Shown here: positions 1 to 10,470 of the stretch, one piece after another | Numbering within the stretch: the stretch's first letter is position 1 | How the letters are laid out: every line of letters begins with the position of its first letter | Source: Trichobilharzia szidati | Lineage: Eukaryota; Platyhelminthes; Trematoda; Strigeidida; Schistosomatidae | Length of the DNA stretch: 64,000 nucleotides | NCBI GenBank assembly: GCA_944472155.2 | Contig: OX235271.1 | Span: 123,447,329-123,511,328, forward strand | Reading direction: 5' to 3' | Notes under the pieces: model-generated | The model's input: the letters and a program-made list of their open reading frames with translations, nothing else | Database searches by the model: none | Told to the model about the DNA's origin: nothing | Position numbers and translations under genes: made by a program

Positions 1-110
1 AATCTCGTACATGGTGCGGACGTTCCATGTCCCCACACAGACTTTTTCTTTTGGCGCAAGGAGATTCATCGTGCTGAAGTTTCTGTAGCAACTTTGTTTA
101 CAGGGTGGGG
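1..110 (-). mobile_element. RTE-like non-LTR retrotransposon, 5' end fragment
   Basis: On the minus strand bases 39-1 read VGTWNVRTMYEI, the start of the apurinic-type endonuclease domain of RTE/CR1-class non-LTR elements (GTWNVRTM is the usual opening motif). Upstream of it (bases 40-110, minus) is a leader that is also found in the SINE-B family of this window. The coding part runs off the left edge, so only about a dozen codons are visible. It lies head-to-head with the plus-strand 3' fragment that starts near 148. Confidence 0.65.
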
Positions 111-147
111 TTGCTAGCCTCACGCCTGAGAAGGGGATTGTTACATT

Positions 148-710
148 AAAATCGGGAAAGTAAGACAAGCTTTCATTACTCTCAAGTCTGTGTGGAGGTC
201 AACAGCACTCAGCATCAAAAATAAGGTCCGGATTTTCAACTCCAATGTGAAGCCAGTGCTACTATACGGATCAGAGACTTGGCCAGCGTGTCATAAAGAG
301 CACCTCAAACAAACTACAGACCTTCATTAACAGTTGTCTTCGCTCAATACTCAAGATCAGATGGCCAGAAAAGATCAGCAACAGAGATCTCTGGCAATGA
401 GCGAACCAACCAGGAACCGATTGTGAAACAAATAGGCAGGAAGAAATGGAGATGGATTGGCCATACTCTAAGGAAACCATCAAGTGACATCACTAGACAA
501 GCCCTTGAGTGGAACCCGAAAGGGAAGCGGCGAGTTGGTCGTCAGTGCAAGGGTGACTTGGAGGAGGTCATGTGAAGAGGAGATGAAAACGTGTGGGCAG
601 ACTTGGAGCCAGGTGAAGACTGTAGCAGAGAACCGAACGCAATGGAGACGCACGGCTGAAGCCCTATGTTCCTCTAGGAATTAAAGGGAATAATAATATA
701 ATAATAAATC
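148..710 (+). mobile_element. RTE-like retrotransposon 3' fragment, decayed
   Basis: Bases 148-285 read an open stretch ending LLYGSETW, typical of the C-terminal part of the RTE-like polyprotein after the reverse transcriptase. Frame is then lost by indels and regained at 484-684 (RRSCEEEMKTCG, WRRTAEALCSSRN). It ends in an ATA/AAT-rich tail near 710, the usual short-repeat tail of this class. It is the same family as 8831-9345, 34700-35075 and 48361-49300. Dead copy, 5' truncated. Confidence 0.75.
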
Positions 711-1000
711 AGCATACTGATATAATACTACTCTTTCATCATATAAATCAATATAGCTTTTGATAGCTAAAACACAAGACCCCCAACACGTTTGTGTGAA
801 TACAAGTACTTGGTCTCGCTGTATGATTGTGGAAATTTTTCAGTAAAAACTAAGCATGCTTAAGGGATAAAACAAGATTTTCCTGGACATATCTATGTTT
901 GAAACTATTACTTCCACAGTAGAAGGTTACTTTGGTGAAACTTTAAAGTAAATGACAAGAATACACATAATTATAATACAAATCTCAGAAAATAACTTAC

Positions 1001-1439
1001 ACTAATTTTATTTACATGAACATTAAGTAATTGGGTAAGTTTTGCAAATTCATATCCTAATTCAATAAATTCATGACAGTCAGAAACAGGAGACGACTGG
1101 TAACTTGAATCATCAGTTGTTGAGATTGATCGAAGAAATTTATACATGACCGGGATTTCTTGTTCAACAAATGAATTCAAAGATTTCATATGAGGCTCTT
1201 TATCTTCAAACAAGGTTAAATTAGCTAAATTCTGCAGAACTTTAGCTATTAATGTTAAATTTCTGGGTATACGATTATCTTCTGGTATTGATGAAGCTAG
1301 ACCAAATAGAACTGGACCGTGAATAGCTGGACATATGAAACGTAGAAATAAACAGCTTGAAATAAGATGTGCAGCTGACTGAACTCCATGGGTTTCTTCG
1401 ACAGCAGCTGCTAATGCAATAAAGACTTCACGTAATTCT
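1001..1439 (-). CDS. RasGAP (SynGAP/DAB2IP-like), exon with GAP core
   Basis: This exon encodes 146 codons from ELREVF to LLNVHVNKIS. It contains SLFLRFICPAI-type sequence (CLFLRFICPAI), then NLTLIAKVLQNLANLTLFEDKEP, the invariant FLR..CPAI and AKV.QNLAN blocks of RasGAP domains. The acceptor is aacag/A at 1440-1439 and the donor AGT/GTAAG at 1001-1000. The first base completes an arginine codon with the exon at 3322-3542, giving IPRELREVF, matching FPRELKEVF of SynGAP-family proteins. The protein should stimulate GTP hydrolysis by Ras/Rap if catalytic residues elsewhere are intact, but the finger loop is altered (see 5248-5338). The donor shows that the gene continues left of the window. Confidence 0.93.
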
Positions 1440-1567
1440 CTGTTGTTCAAAAAAGGATAGAAATTACAACAAGTTAGTTACTTCACGCATCAAGATGACG
1501 AAATTTGAACATGTAATTAAGCGAAGTTTAATAAGCCATCAAACTATTTAATAGCCCTATTAAGTAT

Positions 1568-2116
1568 GTCTTTTGATATTCAAGTGTTAGTTTTCAGGGA
1601 TTTGAGTAGTTACAGGATTTCATCATGAGCTGACGTCGGTTAGAGAACCACTGGAAAACCTGGGAGTACTGGACAGTCGTTTCGTCCTAGTGTGGGACTC
1701 TTCACAGTATGCACCCACCGGGATTCGAACCATAGGCAGCTCATGATGAAATCCTGTAACCAATCAAATCTCCGTAAACCAACACTTGAGTATCAATCTG
1801 ATGCTCACTAGCGACTGGCCTTATTCAGGTAGGTAGTTACCTGGGTTCTAGTAAGAAGTCGTGACCAGTGGTGTGCAGCATGTCGTGTGTGAGGACAGAT
1901 ACTCGCTGATGATATTGGCTAGTGGTCGAGCTATGTCGTGAATTGGCAGGAGTCGGAATCCATGGGCCACTGGGTCGGGTCTCTGGGGCTTAGTGGTCTA
2001 CGAGCTCACCTTGTAACCAGCAGGTCCCGAGTTCGAACCTAGGCGTGGGTGCTTACTGTGAAGAGTCCCAAACTAGGACGAAACGGCGTTCAAGTACACC
2101 TAGGTCTTTTGATATT
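1568..2116. mobile_element. Family A hammerhead element, subfamily 1, with 13-bp target duplication
   Basis: The exact 13-bp repeat gtcttttgatatt lies at 1568-1580 and 2104-2116 and brackets one unit. Left to right: an outer arm starting caagtgttag, a hammerhead-like segment on the minus strand (about 1665-1710), an inverted copy of the outer arm (1737-1793), then a plus-strand body with tRNA-like A/B-box sequence (about 1985-2040, gagttcgaacc) and a second hammerhead-like segment on the plus strand (about 2055-2098). Both ribozyme copies keep GACGAAAC, but the conserved C3 of CUGANGA reads G, so cleavage is doubtful. Confidence 0.8.
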
Positions 2117-3321
2117 ATTTAATAAGATTGGATATAGTAATGTCGGATCACACATCTACTGGGTTAAAAACAATCAATTTAAATGAGCCTAATACTACCG
2201 TAGTACTGCTGTATTTAACTCAGTTATAAATATTCTCTGAATTGTATTATCTCACAGTCATAGTATTTGTGACTATCTACTATTATAATGAGCAAAACGA
2301 CTCTTATTTTTAACAATTTTGTTAGCTAGTACAAAAATATAAAACAACCGATTCTGGTTTCTGCTTATAAAAATCCCCTCTGCTGCATAATTTCACTTTT
2401 CTAGAGAGAAAAGACTGCATTAATTGGATCTGTAATCACTTTAGTTATAGTCACCTTGATTTGTGAAAGTTGTATGAATGTTCATGATTTCCAAAGGTTA
2501 TTTCTTTACCATAAATTGTGCTAAGCAATTTATTACTGTTTTATTTCAGCTTGACTAATGTAGACAGGTAAAATTAAAGGCCTCACAATATTCCAACTGT
2601 TATTTCACCAAAAGCTTATTCAAATGTCACTAGATAGTGGGTGAATGTGAATACAAGGAGATTCATATAAACAATTTAGAATTTCAGTCAAAATCTACCC
2701 ATAAACTCTGAGATTTTAGGTGCACAAATGGATGACCAACATGAATTATGTATCGCACAAAATTTACACTATAAGTGGTGATAATATATGTCAAGCTAAC
2801 ACTCAATAAACAGTAGTTTAGCTTCGAAGTTTGGCGAATAACAAGATTGGTTTCGCTGTTAAATGTTGAAAATGCTCCTTTGGACTTTGAAATAATGGAC
2901 ATTAGATACAGTGAGTATATTTGAAGGCACATTTCGCAGTTTTTGACTGATCAAAAAATTTAGGGTCTTAAAAATTGAAGTCAACCCCTTTCAAAAACTA
3001 GTAGTAGTTATAGTAGATAGGATTATGATTGGCAGAATAACTGCTTCATTGGGCTTCAAAGTTTAGCGAAGTACGGGATTGATTATCCTCGTTTGATATT
3101 CATTACGAATGTTCTACTAATCATCGTTTTTTAGGCGGTTTTAACTGATGAAACCACCTTTTAGCACACTGTTGCTGTATAGGGATACTGTACAGTTCAA
3201 CATCACTGACATGACTGATATCAAAAGCAAACTGGAGAGCTTTATTTAATTGTAAAAGCGTTTTCAGTCTGAGGAAAGATACTAGCAGAGGTAAATTATA
3301 TTTATAGACGTTTAAACTTAC
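2117..3321. other. Intronic sequence of the RasGAP gene, nothing recognised
   Basis: AT-rich DNA between the exons at 1001-1439 and 3322-3542. Stops are frequent in all frames. No repeat family of this window was recognised here. Confidence 0.5.
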
Positions 3322-3542
3322 CTAGGTATTTTACATTGACTGGCCTCAATCCTTCGCCATATCACAGCAACATATTTCAATAGAGCTGTGCGATTTCTTT
3401 CTAATATAGTGTGTAATGGATTGCGGTTATTTGATGCATTTGATGTATCATTCGTGTTCCCCAGTCTTGAAGGATCTACTTCAAATTCATCTTCAATGAC
3501 AAGTAACTGATCGATTGTTGAACTTAAAAGGTACTTCAAGTA
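3322..3542 (-). CDS. RasGAP exon, central helices of the GAP domain
   Basis: The exon has 73 codons plus two bases, beginning YLKYLLSSTIDQLL and containing FEVDPSRL, matching YLKDAIGEFI...CEVDPIKC of SynGAP-family GAP domains. It ends IEASQCKIP plus AG of a split arginine codon. The acceptor is ttttcag/TAC and the donor CCTAG/GTAAGT. The short Asn/Thr/Ser run after DPSRL (GNTNDTSNASNNRNP) is longer than in vertebrate relatives. The phase joins perfectly to the downstream exon at 1001-1439. Confidence 0.92.
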
Positions 3543-3713
3543 CTGAAAACAAATTATAAGATGAGAAAAAAGGTTTATAAAGTTCTCCTATGTAGAGCAT
3601 AACCATCTGACAAACAAATCAGTCTCACCAGAATCTATCCAAATCAATGGTTAAGTGTAATAGGTTGTTTTCCCCTTTAATATCGGTGACTGTTTGTGAC
3701 AGCTTCAACTTAC

Positions 3714-3753
3714 AGTATTCACCAGGTAGTTTCAGGTTTAGAAAACGCTCGAG
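3714..3753 (-). other. Candidate RasGAP microexon with a phase conflict
   Basis: Forty bases between a tag acceptor and a strong GTAAG donor read LERFLNLKLPGEY. This aligns with AIEEYMRLIGQKY, exactly the piece missing between the exons at 5248-5338 and 3322-3542. The length (3n+1) fits the flanking phases, but the homologous frame starts at the first base, while the upstream exon leaves two bases, so simple joining gives a stop. The extra bases at each edge (CT, TACT) repeat the neighbouring exon edges. Either the true junctions are non-standard, the assembly has indels, or the match is chance. Confidence 0.35.
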
Positions 3754-5247
3754 CTATTGAAATTTTAATTTAAAGTCAAACAGTTTATTCTTTGTAATCT
3801 TTAAATTCGCTAGAATGTTTCTTGTAACGTGAGTGGGTCCACTTAAATAGTAACCAATATCAAAGTTAGTAACATCTAGTAGAATATGAATTCGGTGTGA
3901 GTTAAAAGTTGTTGTCAAGATCTTCTAACTGACCTGAGTTATGCGCTTGATGGCCTCATTTTTCGGCACTGGTTTTCAGTATCTAACACAGTTCTAAGTA
4001 ATGTCGATTTCAACTTTAATAGCTCAATGTTAGCACTCATTAGGTTTAACTTCCTGGTGAGTACCAAACAGTACCTCTGGCTGTTTCCACCTACCTAAAT
4101 TCAAACGAAAATACACCGAGAGAGAAGGATTTCAGCATGCCATGCATGACACAATCCATATATTGTTGTGATACTGATACCATTGGTTAATGACTGGGTA
4201 ATTAAGGAATTAATTAATTAATGTAGTTGGAACAATGCAATCAACCCCCACTAGTATAAATTTGTCAACTTTATTCATACTACTTGTAAGTAGCCAGGCT
4301 ATGTTTGCGAAACTTAGAAGTGTAACATAAATTAGTTGAAGCCCTAACCATAAAAGGGCTGAAATCTAATTGGTTTTCAAAAATTATTTGACGTTTGCAT
4401 GCTCCATCAATTTTTTATGCATGTGTATAACAAGTACACTTGTGACCAGAATGTTCCAAATGTGTTGCGCATATACACCACACATTTCATATAAAGTACT
4501 ACCTGTTGTTTTATCGAAATTCATATGTAAGAATGTATTAGTTACGTACTAACACTATACTAAATATTACTGCTGGCATTACAGTCCATGAATTTATTAC
4601 ATGAAAAAAGTGACTTTCGTCACAACCGATGGATAACTGGAACTCAAAGGGTACTAGATAGTGAGCAGTGAGCTCAAGACATCATTCGAAACAGTGTCCG
4701 TGACTACTAGCTTACACGGGTAGGAAATTAGCCTTGAGATACTTTCTTCCAGGTTTAAAGTACACCAGCAAGGATAGACAATATTTAAAGAACTTTTTCC
4801 CAATTTTTATTAATTTGAATAAATTAATATTATTAATGTTGAAAATTACTTTTCTGGCGTATAATTATTTCTAGTAGCATTTATCATTGTACCGAGACGA
4901 TAAATATCGGCGAAAATGAAGGGGAAAGTAATATATGCATATTATCCCCTCACTATTCTAGATTCTTGTTCATATGCATTCTCATTAAATCATTGAAGAA
5001 AAAAACCAACAAAAGTTAGTCGTGTAGACAAAAAGGAAGAAATTAGGCGCATGTTTTTACTAGGTATCTATCTTGTCAGTAGAGATAAGTAATTATAAAA
5101 AGGAGATATGATAAATAATTAAGTAAAGATAAGTAATAAAATGTCGCTTGTAGGCGGAAAAAAGTTTCTCTCAGTCATTAAGTATTTTATGACTAATTTT
5201 GTTTCCTTACTACATGATTCAAGGAAGCTTATATCAGGTAAACTTAC
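3754..5247. other. Intronic sequence, nothing recognised
   Basis: AT-rich sequence with no repeat family seen. A short stretch with a GTAAG donor near 4700 (minus) encodes a few plausible residues (GRKYLKANFLP), but in no supported frame. Confidence 0.4.
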
Positions 5248-5338
5248 AGATCTGTTCGCATTGCAAAACTACCATTGGCAAAGAACTGCTTATACACATA
5301 AGTGTGGCCCTTTATTTTAGGAATAATTCTTTTAGTTA
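5248..5338 (-). CDS. RasGAP exon covering the arginine-finger loop
   Basis: The exon has 29 codons between two bases at each end and ends YKQFFANGSFAMRTD plus CT. It occupies the place of LIFRENTLATKAI in SynGAP-family proteins: F, then S/T, L/F and A line up, but the catalytic arginine position is alanine and the following Asn is not conserved. The acceptor used is cagacag/TA, the only one found that keeps phase with the exon at 14540-14708; it makes this segment about 13 residues longer than in relatives. The donor is GATCT/GTAAG. Exon identity rests on position, phase and a modest alignment. Confidence 0.7.
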
Positions 5339-6740
5339 CTGTCTGTGAAGTATATAACCAAACAGATGTTAAAAAGTTAAAACAATCCTTAAGGTGAGTG
5401 ATCAAGTAAGAAGACTGGCAAAACACTGATTTCATAAGTATGAATAAATCAGGTGGTCAGTGTAATCAAAGACGCGAATTGTTTATATCCCGAAACCTTC
5501 AAACGAGAAAAGTATAATGACAGCATGAATTGTTTTAGAAAAATAAAACGTTTTAATTTATTTTTAACTTTGCCACTTTGAATGTTTCTAGCATTCATTC
5601 AGATGCATACGAGACGTAGTAGTCAATGTTCTATTGTGTAAGGTATAATTTTTATCGAGCTATAACGAACAGGTTTCCTTTCGGGGGATTATTGCTCGCC
5701 TTATTTACTGTTAAACTACTAGTCGACAAGAATCTTTGAGAAGAGACTATTCTGCATCATCCAGAATACATCAATGAAAGTGGAGATTTCAAACTTATCA
5801 GTAATCAATTAAGTTTCATCATTACTTCAAGTCGAACTTTAGGATGTTAGGTACTCACTAGTGATCAGTCGATGTGTTTGATATCATTCTCATTTTGTAT
5901 TGAATAGATATAGTTCTTTTGTTTCTTTTTATCTTTGGGAACACATCGACCACATCATAGACCCTCTATCGTTCTCTAATATATGAAAACTTAGTGTTCT
6001 TACTTAGACTTCATTCATTATGAGAGCTGAAAATGATTCAACACTGCTACGACGATAAAATATATAATTTTCATTTATTTTTAATTATCGGTTTTGTTTG
6101 AATAATTCTAAAAACGAAAACAATATTTACTAGACATTAAGTGAATAATATATTGCCTTCATCAAATGCAAACGTTTTTTGCCGATAAAAAGTTCTGTGA
6201 ATTTTCATAACTGATGTAACAAGCATAGAATGAAAATTTATACGCGTCCATATTCTAACTTATGAATTTTATCAAGTAAATATTTACACTATTCGCCTTC
6301 TTGAATTTATATCCAATGTAAGTTTAACTTGATGTCTGGTGAAGTTAGGTGTTTATAAACTCTTTGTTTGGAAGCTTCTAGAAAATTCATTCAACTCATC
6401 ATTAATACTGAAATTTTAAATTGGTTACAAAAATAACAGTTATTTCACGACACGTCGTCTAAAAGAATGAAAATCCGGTGTACATATGTATACTGTTTGG
6501 AGACGGATTCCTTGTTCGACCGTTTAAGTTGGATAGGATAATAATAACACACTGGTGACAATAGGCAGTAACTATCAACATCACAATATAGTGTTAGTTG
6601 GCATGGATACAACATTGTTATTAAATTCATTTGTTGAATGGTTATGTGTGCTTATGCAAGGTGTGACAGACATTATTAAACTTAAAATAGAAGTAACAGA
6701 CTAAGGAGGGGAAAATAAACAGTGCTACTTAGTCTTCGAT
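5339..6740. other. Intronic sequence, nothing recognised
   Basis: Part of the 9.2-kb intron between 5338 and 14540. AT-rich, no coding signal or known repeat seen. Confidence 0.4.
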
Positions 6741-7192
6741 ATTTCCTTAGTTCAAGTGTTGGTTTGCAGGGATATCATTGATTTCAGGATTTCATCATGA
6801 TGTGACATCGGTTAGAGGATCATTGGGAAACCTGAGAGTACTGGACAGGCGTTTCGTCCTGACTTGGGACTCGTCATCAGTACGCACCCACCACCTGGGT
6901 TCGAACACAGGACATTCTTGTAACAAGGAGAGCTCGTAGATCATTAAGCCACTGGGAAGCCACATCATGAATTGGCAGAAGCAGGAATTCACCAACCGTT
7001 GGATCGATTCCCAGTGGTGAAATGATTGGTCTACGACTTCACTCGCCTTGTAACCAGAAGGTCCTGGGATCGAACCCAGGCGGCGGGTGCGTACTGTGAA
7101 AAGTCTCAAACTGGGACGAAATAGCTGTCCAGTACTCCAAGGTTTTGCAGCGGTCCTCTGACCAATGTCATTTCATGATGATTTCCTTAGTT
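6741..7192. mobile_element. Family A hammerhead element, subfamily 1, with 12-bp target duplication
   Basis: The exact repeat atttccttagtt at 6741-6752 and 7181-7192 brackets a unit of about 430 bp. The left arm (caagtgttggtttgc onward) carries a minus-strand hammerhead-like segment at about 6838-6890 and a tRNA-like B-box (gggttcgaac). The right arm mirrors it: a plus-strand tRNA-like segment (about 7010-7085), then a hammerhead at about 7091-7132. In the left copy C3 is replaced, and an alternative CTGATGA is three bases out of register. The right copy has G8 changed to A. Both should be inactive. Confidence 0.8.
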
Positions 7193-7670
7193 GATGATAA
7201 ATTGAAATGACTCACACAGCTGAATATCGTTTTTGAAGTATTTAGCATGCATAGAAATGAGTTTGAAACAAAAAGGCTAAACTCATTGCCAAACTGTTCA
7301 ATAGTAAGAGCATATGATAACTTTTGATAAGATGTCATGACTTATGATACCCGATATCTACGATGTCCTTTTTGTATTGTCAGTCTAGAAGTGAGGATAA
7401 CCACGTGAACAGGATGCGTAATATGGATGAATAAATGGATATTTTCAGTGTCAGACACTTTTCTACCTGAGGGAAAAGTGTATAAAGTCTTTGTTCTCAA
7501 AATTTCAATAAACAAACTGCAGAGTTACTTCCAGGCTGAAGATATTACTGATTAACACTTTGGTTGGATATCTAAAAGCCTACGCTTTAAACCAAACATA
7601 TTTATCAACTTGACATCAGTAAAGAGTCACACTATTGATAAATTAATTTTCAAACAAATTATTAAAAAGA
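7193..7670. other. Intronic sequence, nothing recognised
   Basis: Unique-looking AT-rich sequence between two family A insertions. Confidence 0.4.
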
Positions 7671-8290
7671 AGTTTTGTTTTTACTATTTGATCGCGGATT
7701 GATATCAATTAGAGAACCACTGAAAACCAGCACTGCAGTACTGCACAGCTGTCTCGTCAGCCTGGTTCGGGATTCATCAGAAGTACGCACTCACTGCCTG
7801 GGTTCAAACATAAGACCTTCCGGTCACAAGACAAGCTCGTATACCATTCAGCAACTGGGTCCCCGTTCGACAGCCAGTCCATGAATTCTAAATTCTACCA
7901 GGATGGAGTGTCCTGGAGTTCTAGTGAGAAGTCGTGACCACTGAGGTCCATCCACTCGGGAGTGAAGATGGATTTCACACCGATGACATTGGTTGGTGCC
8001 AGTCGCACTAAAATCACGAATTGGTAGGAGTTAGAATTCATGGACTGGTCATTGAATCGGGTCCCAGTGGCTGAATGGTATACGAGCTCGCCTTGTAAGC
8101 GGAAGGTATTGGGTTCGAACCCAGGCAGTGGGTGCGTACTGCCGATGATTCCCAAACTAGGCTGACGAGACAGCTGTGCAGTACTCCAGTGCTGGTTTTC
8201 AATGGTTCTCTAACTGATATCAATCCGTGATCAACTCGTAAAAAAAAACTAATCCTTACAAACCAACTATAGAAAGAAAAGGTTTTGTTG
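7671..8290. mobile_element. Family A element, subfamily 2, long inverted arms
   Basis: Arms of about 190-200 bp (7685-7885 and 8040-8240) are inverted copies that run from an outer gatatca block through a degenerate hammerhead to a tRNA-like segment (ggttcgaacc). The centre is about 150 bp. The left ribozyme (minus) keeps CTGATGA and the right one reads CCGATGA. Both have GAGA for GAAA and CTGTGC at the cleavage site, so the attacked C is G. The flanks share gttttgtt (7672-7679, 8282-8289) and may be an aged target duplication. Confidence 0.75.
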
Positions 8291-8830
8291 ACTCAGTGTT
8301 TCTTTGGATCAAATTTGCATTTCGCAAAATTAATTTTCAGTTTACACAGTTTCAGGTGAAATTTTGCCATAGTTCCCATTGGAAACTGAAATTGCTGAGA
8401 TCACAATAAGTGATGTGCTTGATACCATAAATAGCAATCAAGAAAGCGAGCATAAATACAGGATGGTATATACTACTGATTGACTGATATGAACAGCTGG
8501 ATACCATCCACGTCAACTAGCAGTGTCAGCCAGTCAGGCTGAAGTGATCTAAGTAATGAATTCGGATGGTTTGAACCGATTTTACTATCTGATCTGAGCT
8601 CGACCTTAAACGAGTGAAACGACAGTCCAGTGTTTAAGATCACTATGATCTGGTGAGCAAGCACTACTGGTTGATGTAAGCGTTATCCAACCATTCATAC
8701 TAACCAATCAGTAGTATATAACGTCATGCATCCACGTTTCGTTTGTAACAATCAGAGCTTCATACAAACTATAGAAATTACATTCGAATCGTATATAGTT
8801 TGCAAGGCGTTTACGTGACATACCACTATG
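8263..8830. other. Intronic sequence, nothing recognised
   Basis: No gene. A slightly more GC-balanced patch at 8480-8660 resembles no family recognised in this window. Confidence 0.35.
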
Positions 8831-9345
8831 ATTAGAAGGCTCTTTAGTCAGCTTAACATCACTCAGCATCAACAACAAAATTCGGATTTTCATACAAACG
8901 TCAAGTCAGTTCTTCTATACGGATCAGAAACTTGGCGGGTCACAAAGAATATTTCCAACAGGTTGCAGACCTTTATAAACAACTGTCTTCGCTCTATACT
9001 GAAGATCAGATGGCCGGAAAGAATCACCAACAAGAAACTATGGGAACAAACAAAACAAGAACCAATCGCTCAACAAATATGCAGGAGAAAGTGGAGATGG
9101 ATTGGACACTCGCTGAGGAAGCCACTGGGTGACATCGCGCGTCAGGCCCTCGAGTGGAACCCGAAATGGAAGCGGCGAGTGGGACGTCCAAGGGTGACAT
9201 TGAGGAGATCGTGTGAAGAGGAGTTGAAACAGTATGGATTAACATGGATGCAGGTGAAAAGTACAGCAGAAGACAGAAGCAAGTGGAGGCGTGCAGTTGA
9301 AGCCCTCTGTTCCACTAGGAACCCAAGGGAACAATAATAATAATA
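8831..9345 (+). mobile_element. RTE-like retrotransposon 3' end, open for about 165 codons
   Basis: This is the best preserved RTE-like C-terminus here: LLYGSETWRVTKN, CRRKWRWIGHSLR, RQALEWNPKWKRRVGRPR, WRRAVEALCSTRN, followed by gggaacaataataataata. The family encodes an endonuclease-reverse transcriptase; only the segment after the RT is present, so this is a 5'-truncated insertion. The AAT tail is the expected 3' end and is shared by SINE-B, which suggests this element class supplies that SINE's mobility. Confidence 0.85.
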
Positions 9346-9984
9346 ATTAGTCAGCTTAAAATAGGCACTAAATAGTTAGACAGGGATTTAATGAATTCAT
9401 AGATTTCTCCAGGACTTGTAAAAGCGTTTGACTCTTAACACATGGCTTTATAAACTGTTATACAGTGTACGTATATGTGTATTTACGCATCTTCCCATTA
9501 CTTCTGAAATCACGTACATAGAGTAAAAGTTACTCCAATTTGTACATTCACTGACTTATGTTCTAATAACTTTCTTTTTTTGGCTTGATTTTGTATCTGG
9601 AAGCAAAATTTTTCAGTTCTATGAATACCTTGACAACTTTAATATAAATACGCTGATATTTGAACCAATTTTTGCTTTTTAAAAAATCAAAATCGTCACC
9701 ATGACTTCAAGTTCTTTCCGTATGAAATATGAAATTACTACAAAACCAATACTTGAATAAAAGAGTATTTATCGTTTCAAATAGAAATGAAGGGTAATAA
9801 CAAGGTACAATTCGATCAGTAAACAAATGTGTACATCGGGTTACTTGTTTATCTCTTTATGTCCTTTTCTAAATTCATTTGTTTGTATTTTTAAATCATA
9901 CCTTCTGTGGACAACATATTTCTATGTTTTTGCATATACCATCTGTTGAATTCTTGTCAATATTTCAATGATAAATGAATTTAA
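9346..9984. other. Intronic sequence, nothing recognised
   Basis: AT-rich, frequent stops, no repeat family seen. Confidence 0.4.
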
Positions 9985-10470
9985 ACTTATTAGATGGTTG
10001 GAGGCAATCGGCAGGAAACCTCGGACCTAGATTTTGTGTTAGTTTGCACTCCTCAGCAAGGCGTATCTGCGCTATGGTTAGAAACATTACACTAGTTACT
10101 AACTAGTGTCCAATCAGAAATATCCAATACAGTCCTACAGGAAGTCAGACGCGAGCCCAAATAGCTCAATGGTAACGTCTCTGACTGCAGCACTGGGTAA
10201 CGCCGGTTCGTATCTCAGAAGGGACATGATATCCTTCGAGGTTGCAGATACGCCTTGCTGACTGGTGAGTGCTAGCTAGCACGAAACCTAGGTCAAGCAA
10301 GGCTTCCTGTCCGATTGCCTCCAACCACTTAATATCAAATATTCAACGTGCACCGTGATGGCAAGCCACCTAGAATGGTGGCCACATTGCAAACCTGACT
10401 GATAGAATTCAGTCTGCACTAAACAAAGGACTAGACACATCACACCAGTTACTAACTAGTGTCCAATCAA
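9985..10470. mobile_element. Family C tRNA-like element with inverted ends
   Basis: The left end (ggttggaggcaatcgg at 9997-10012) is mirrored by gattgcctccaacc at 10314-10327; about 80 bp of each end are inverted copies. Between them lies a plus-strand tRNA-like segment (10148-10215): an A-box-like stretch atagctcaatggtaacg and a B-box-like ggttcgtatct. The right outer arm continues to cagtgtccaatca-type sequence at about 10470. The left outer arm is missing, so this is a truncated copy of the form at 17373-17984. Confidence 0.75.

Noticed and set aside
1568..2116. Classical DNA transposon with terminal inverted repeats
   Set aside because: Duplication lengths vary from 12 to 16 bp, there is no transposase, and internal Pol III-like boxes are present. 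This fits LINE-type insertion better than cut-and-paste.
7895..8155. Repeated open frames of 60-86 codons over family A elements (also at 37855, 39163, 48083)
   Set aside because: They run through tRNA-like and hammerhead segments, differ in frame between copies, and show no coding conservation.
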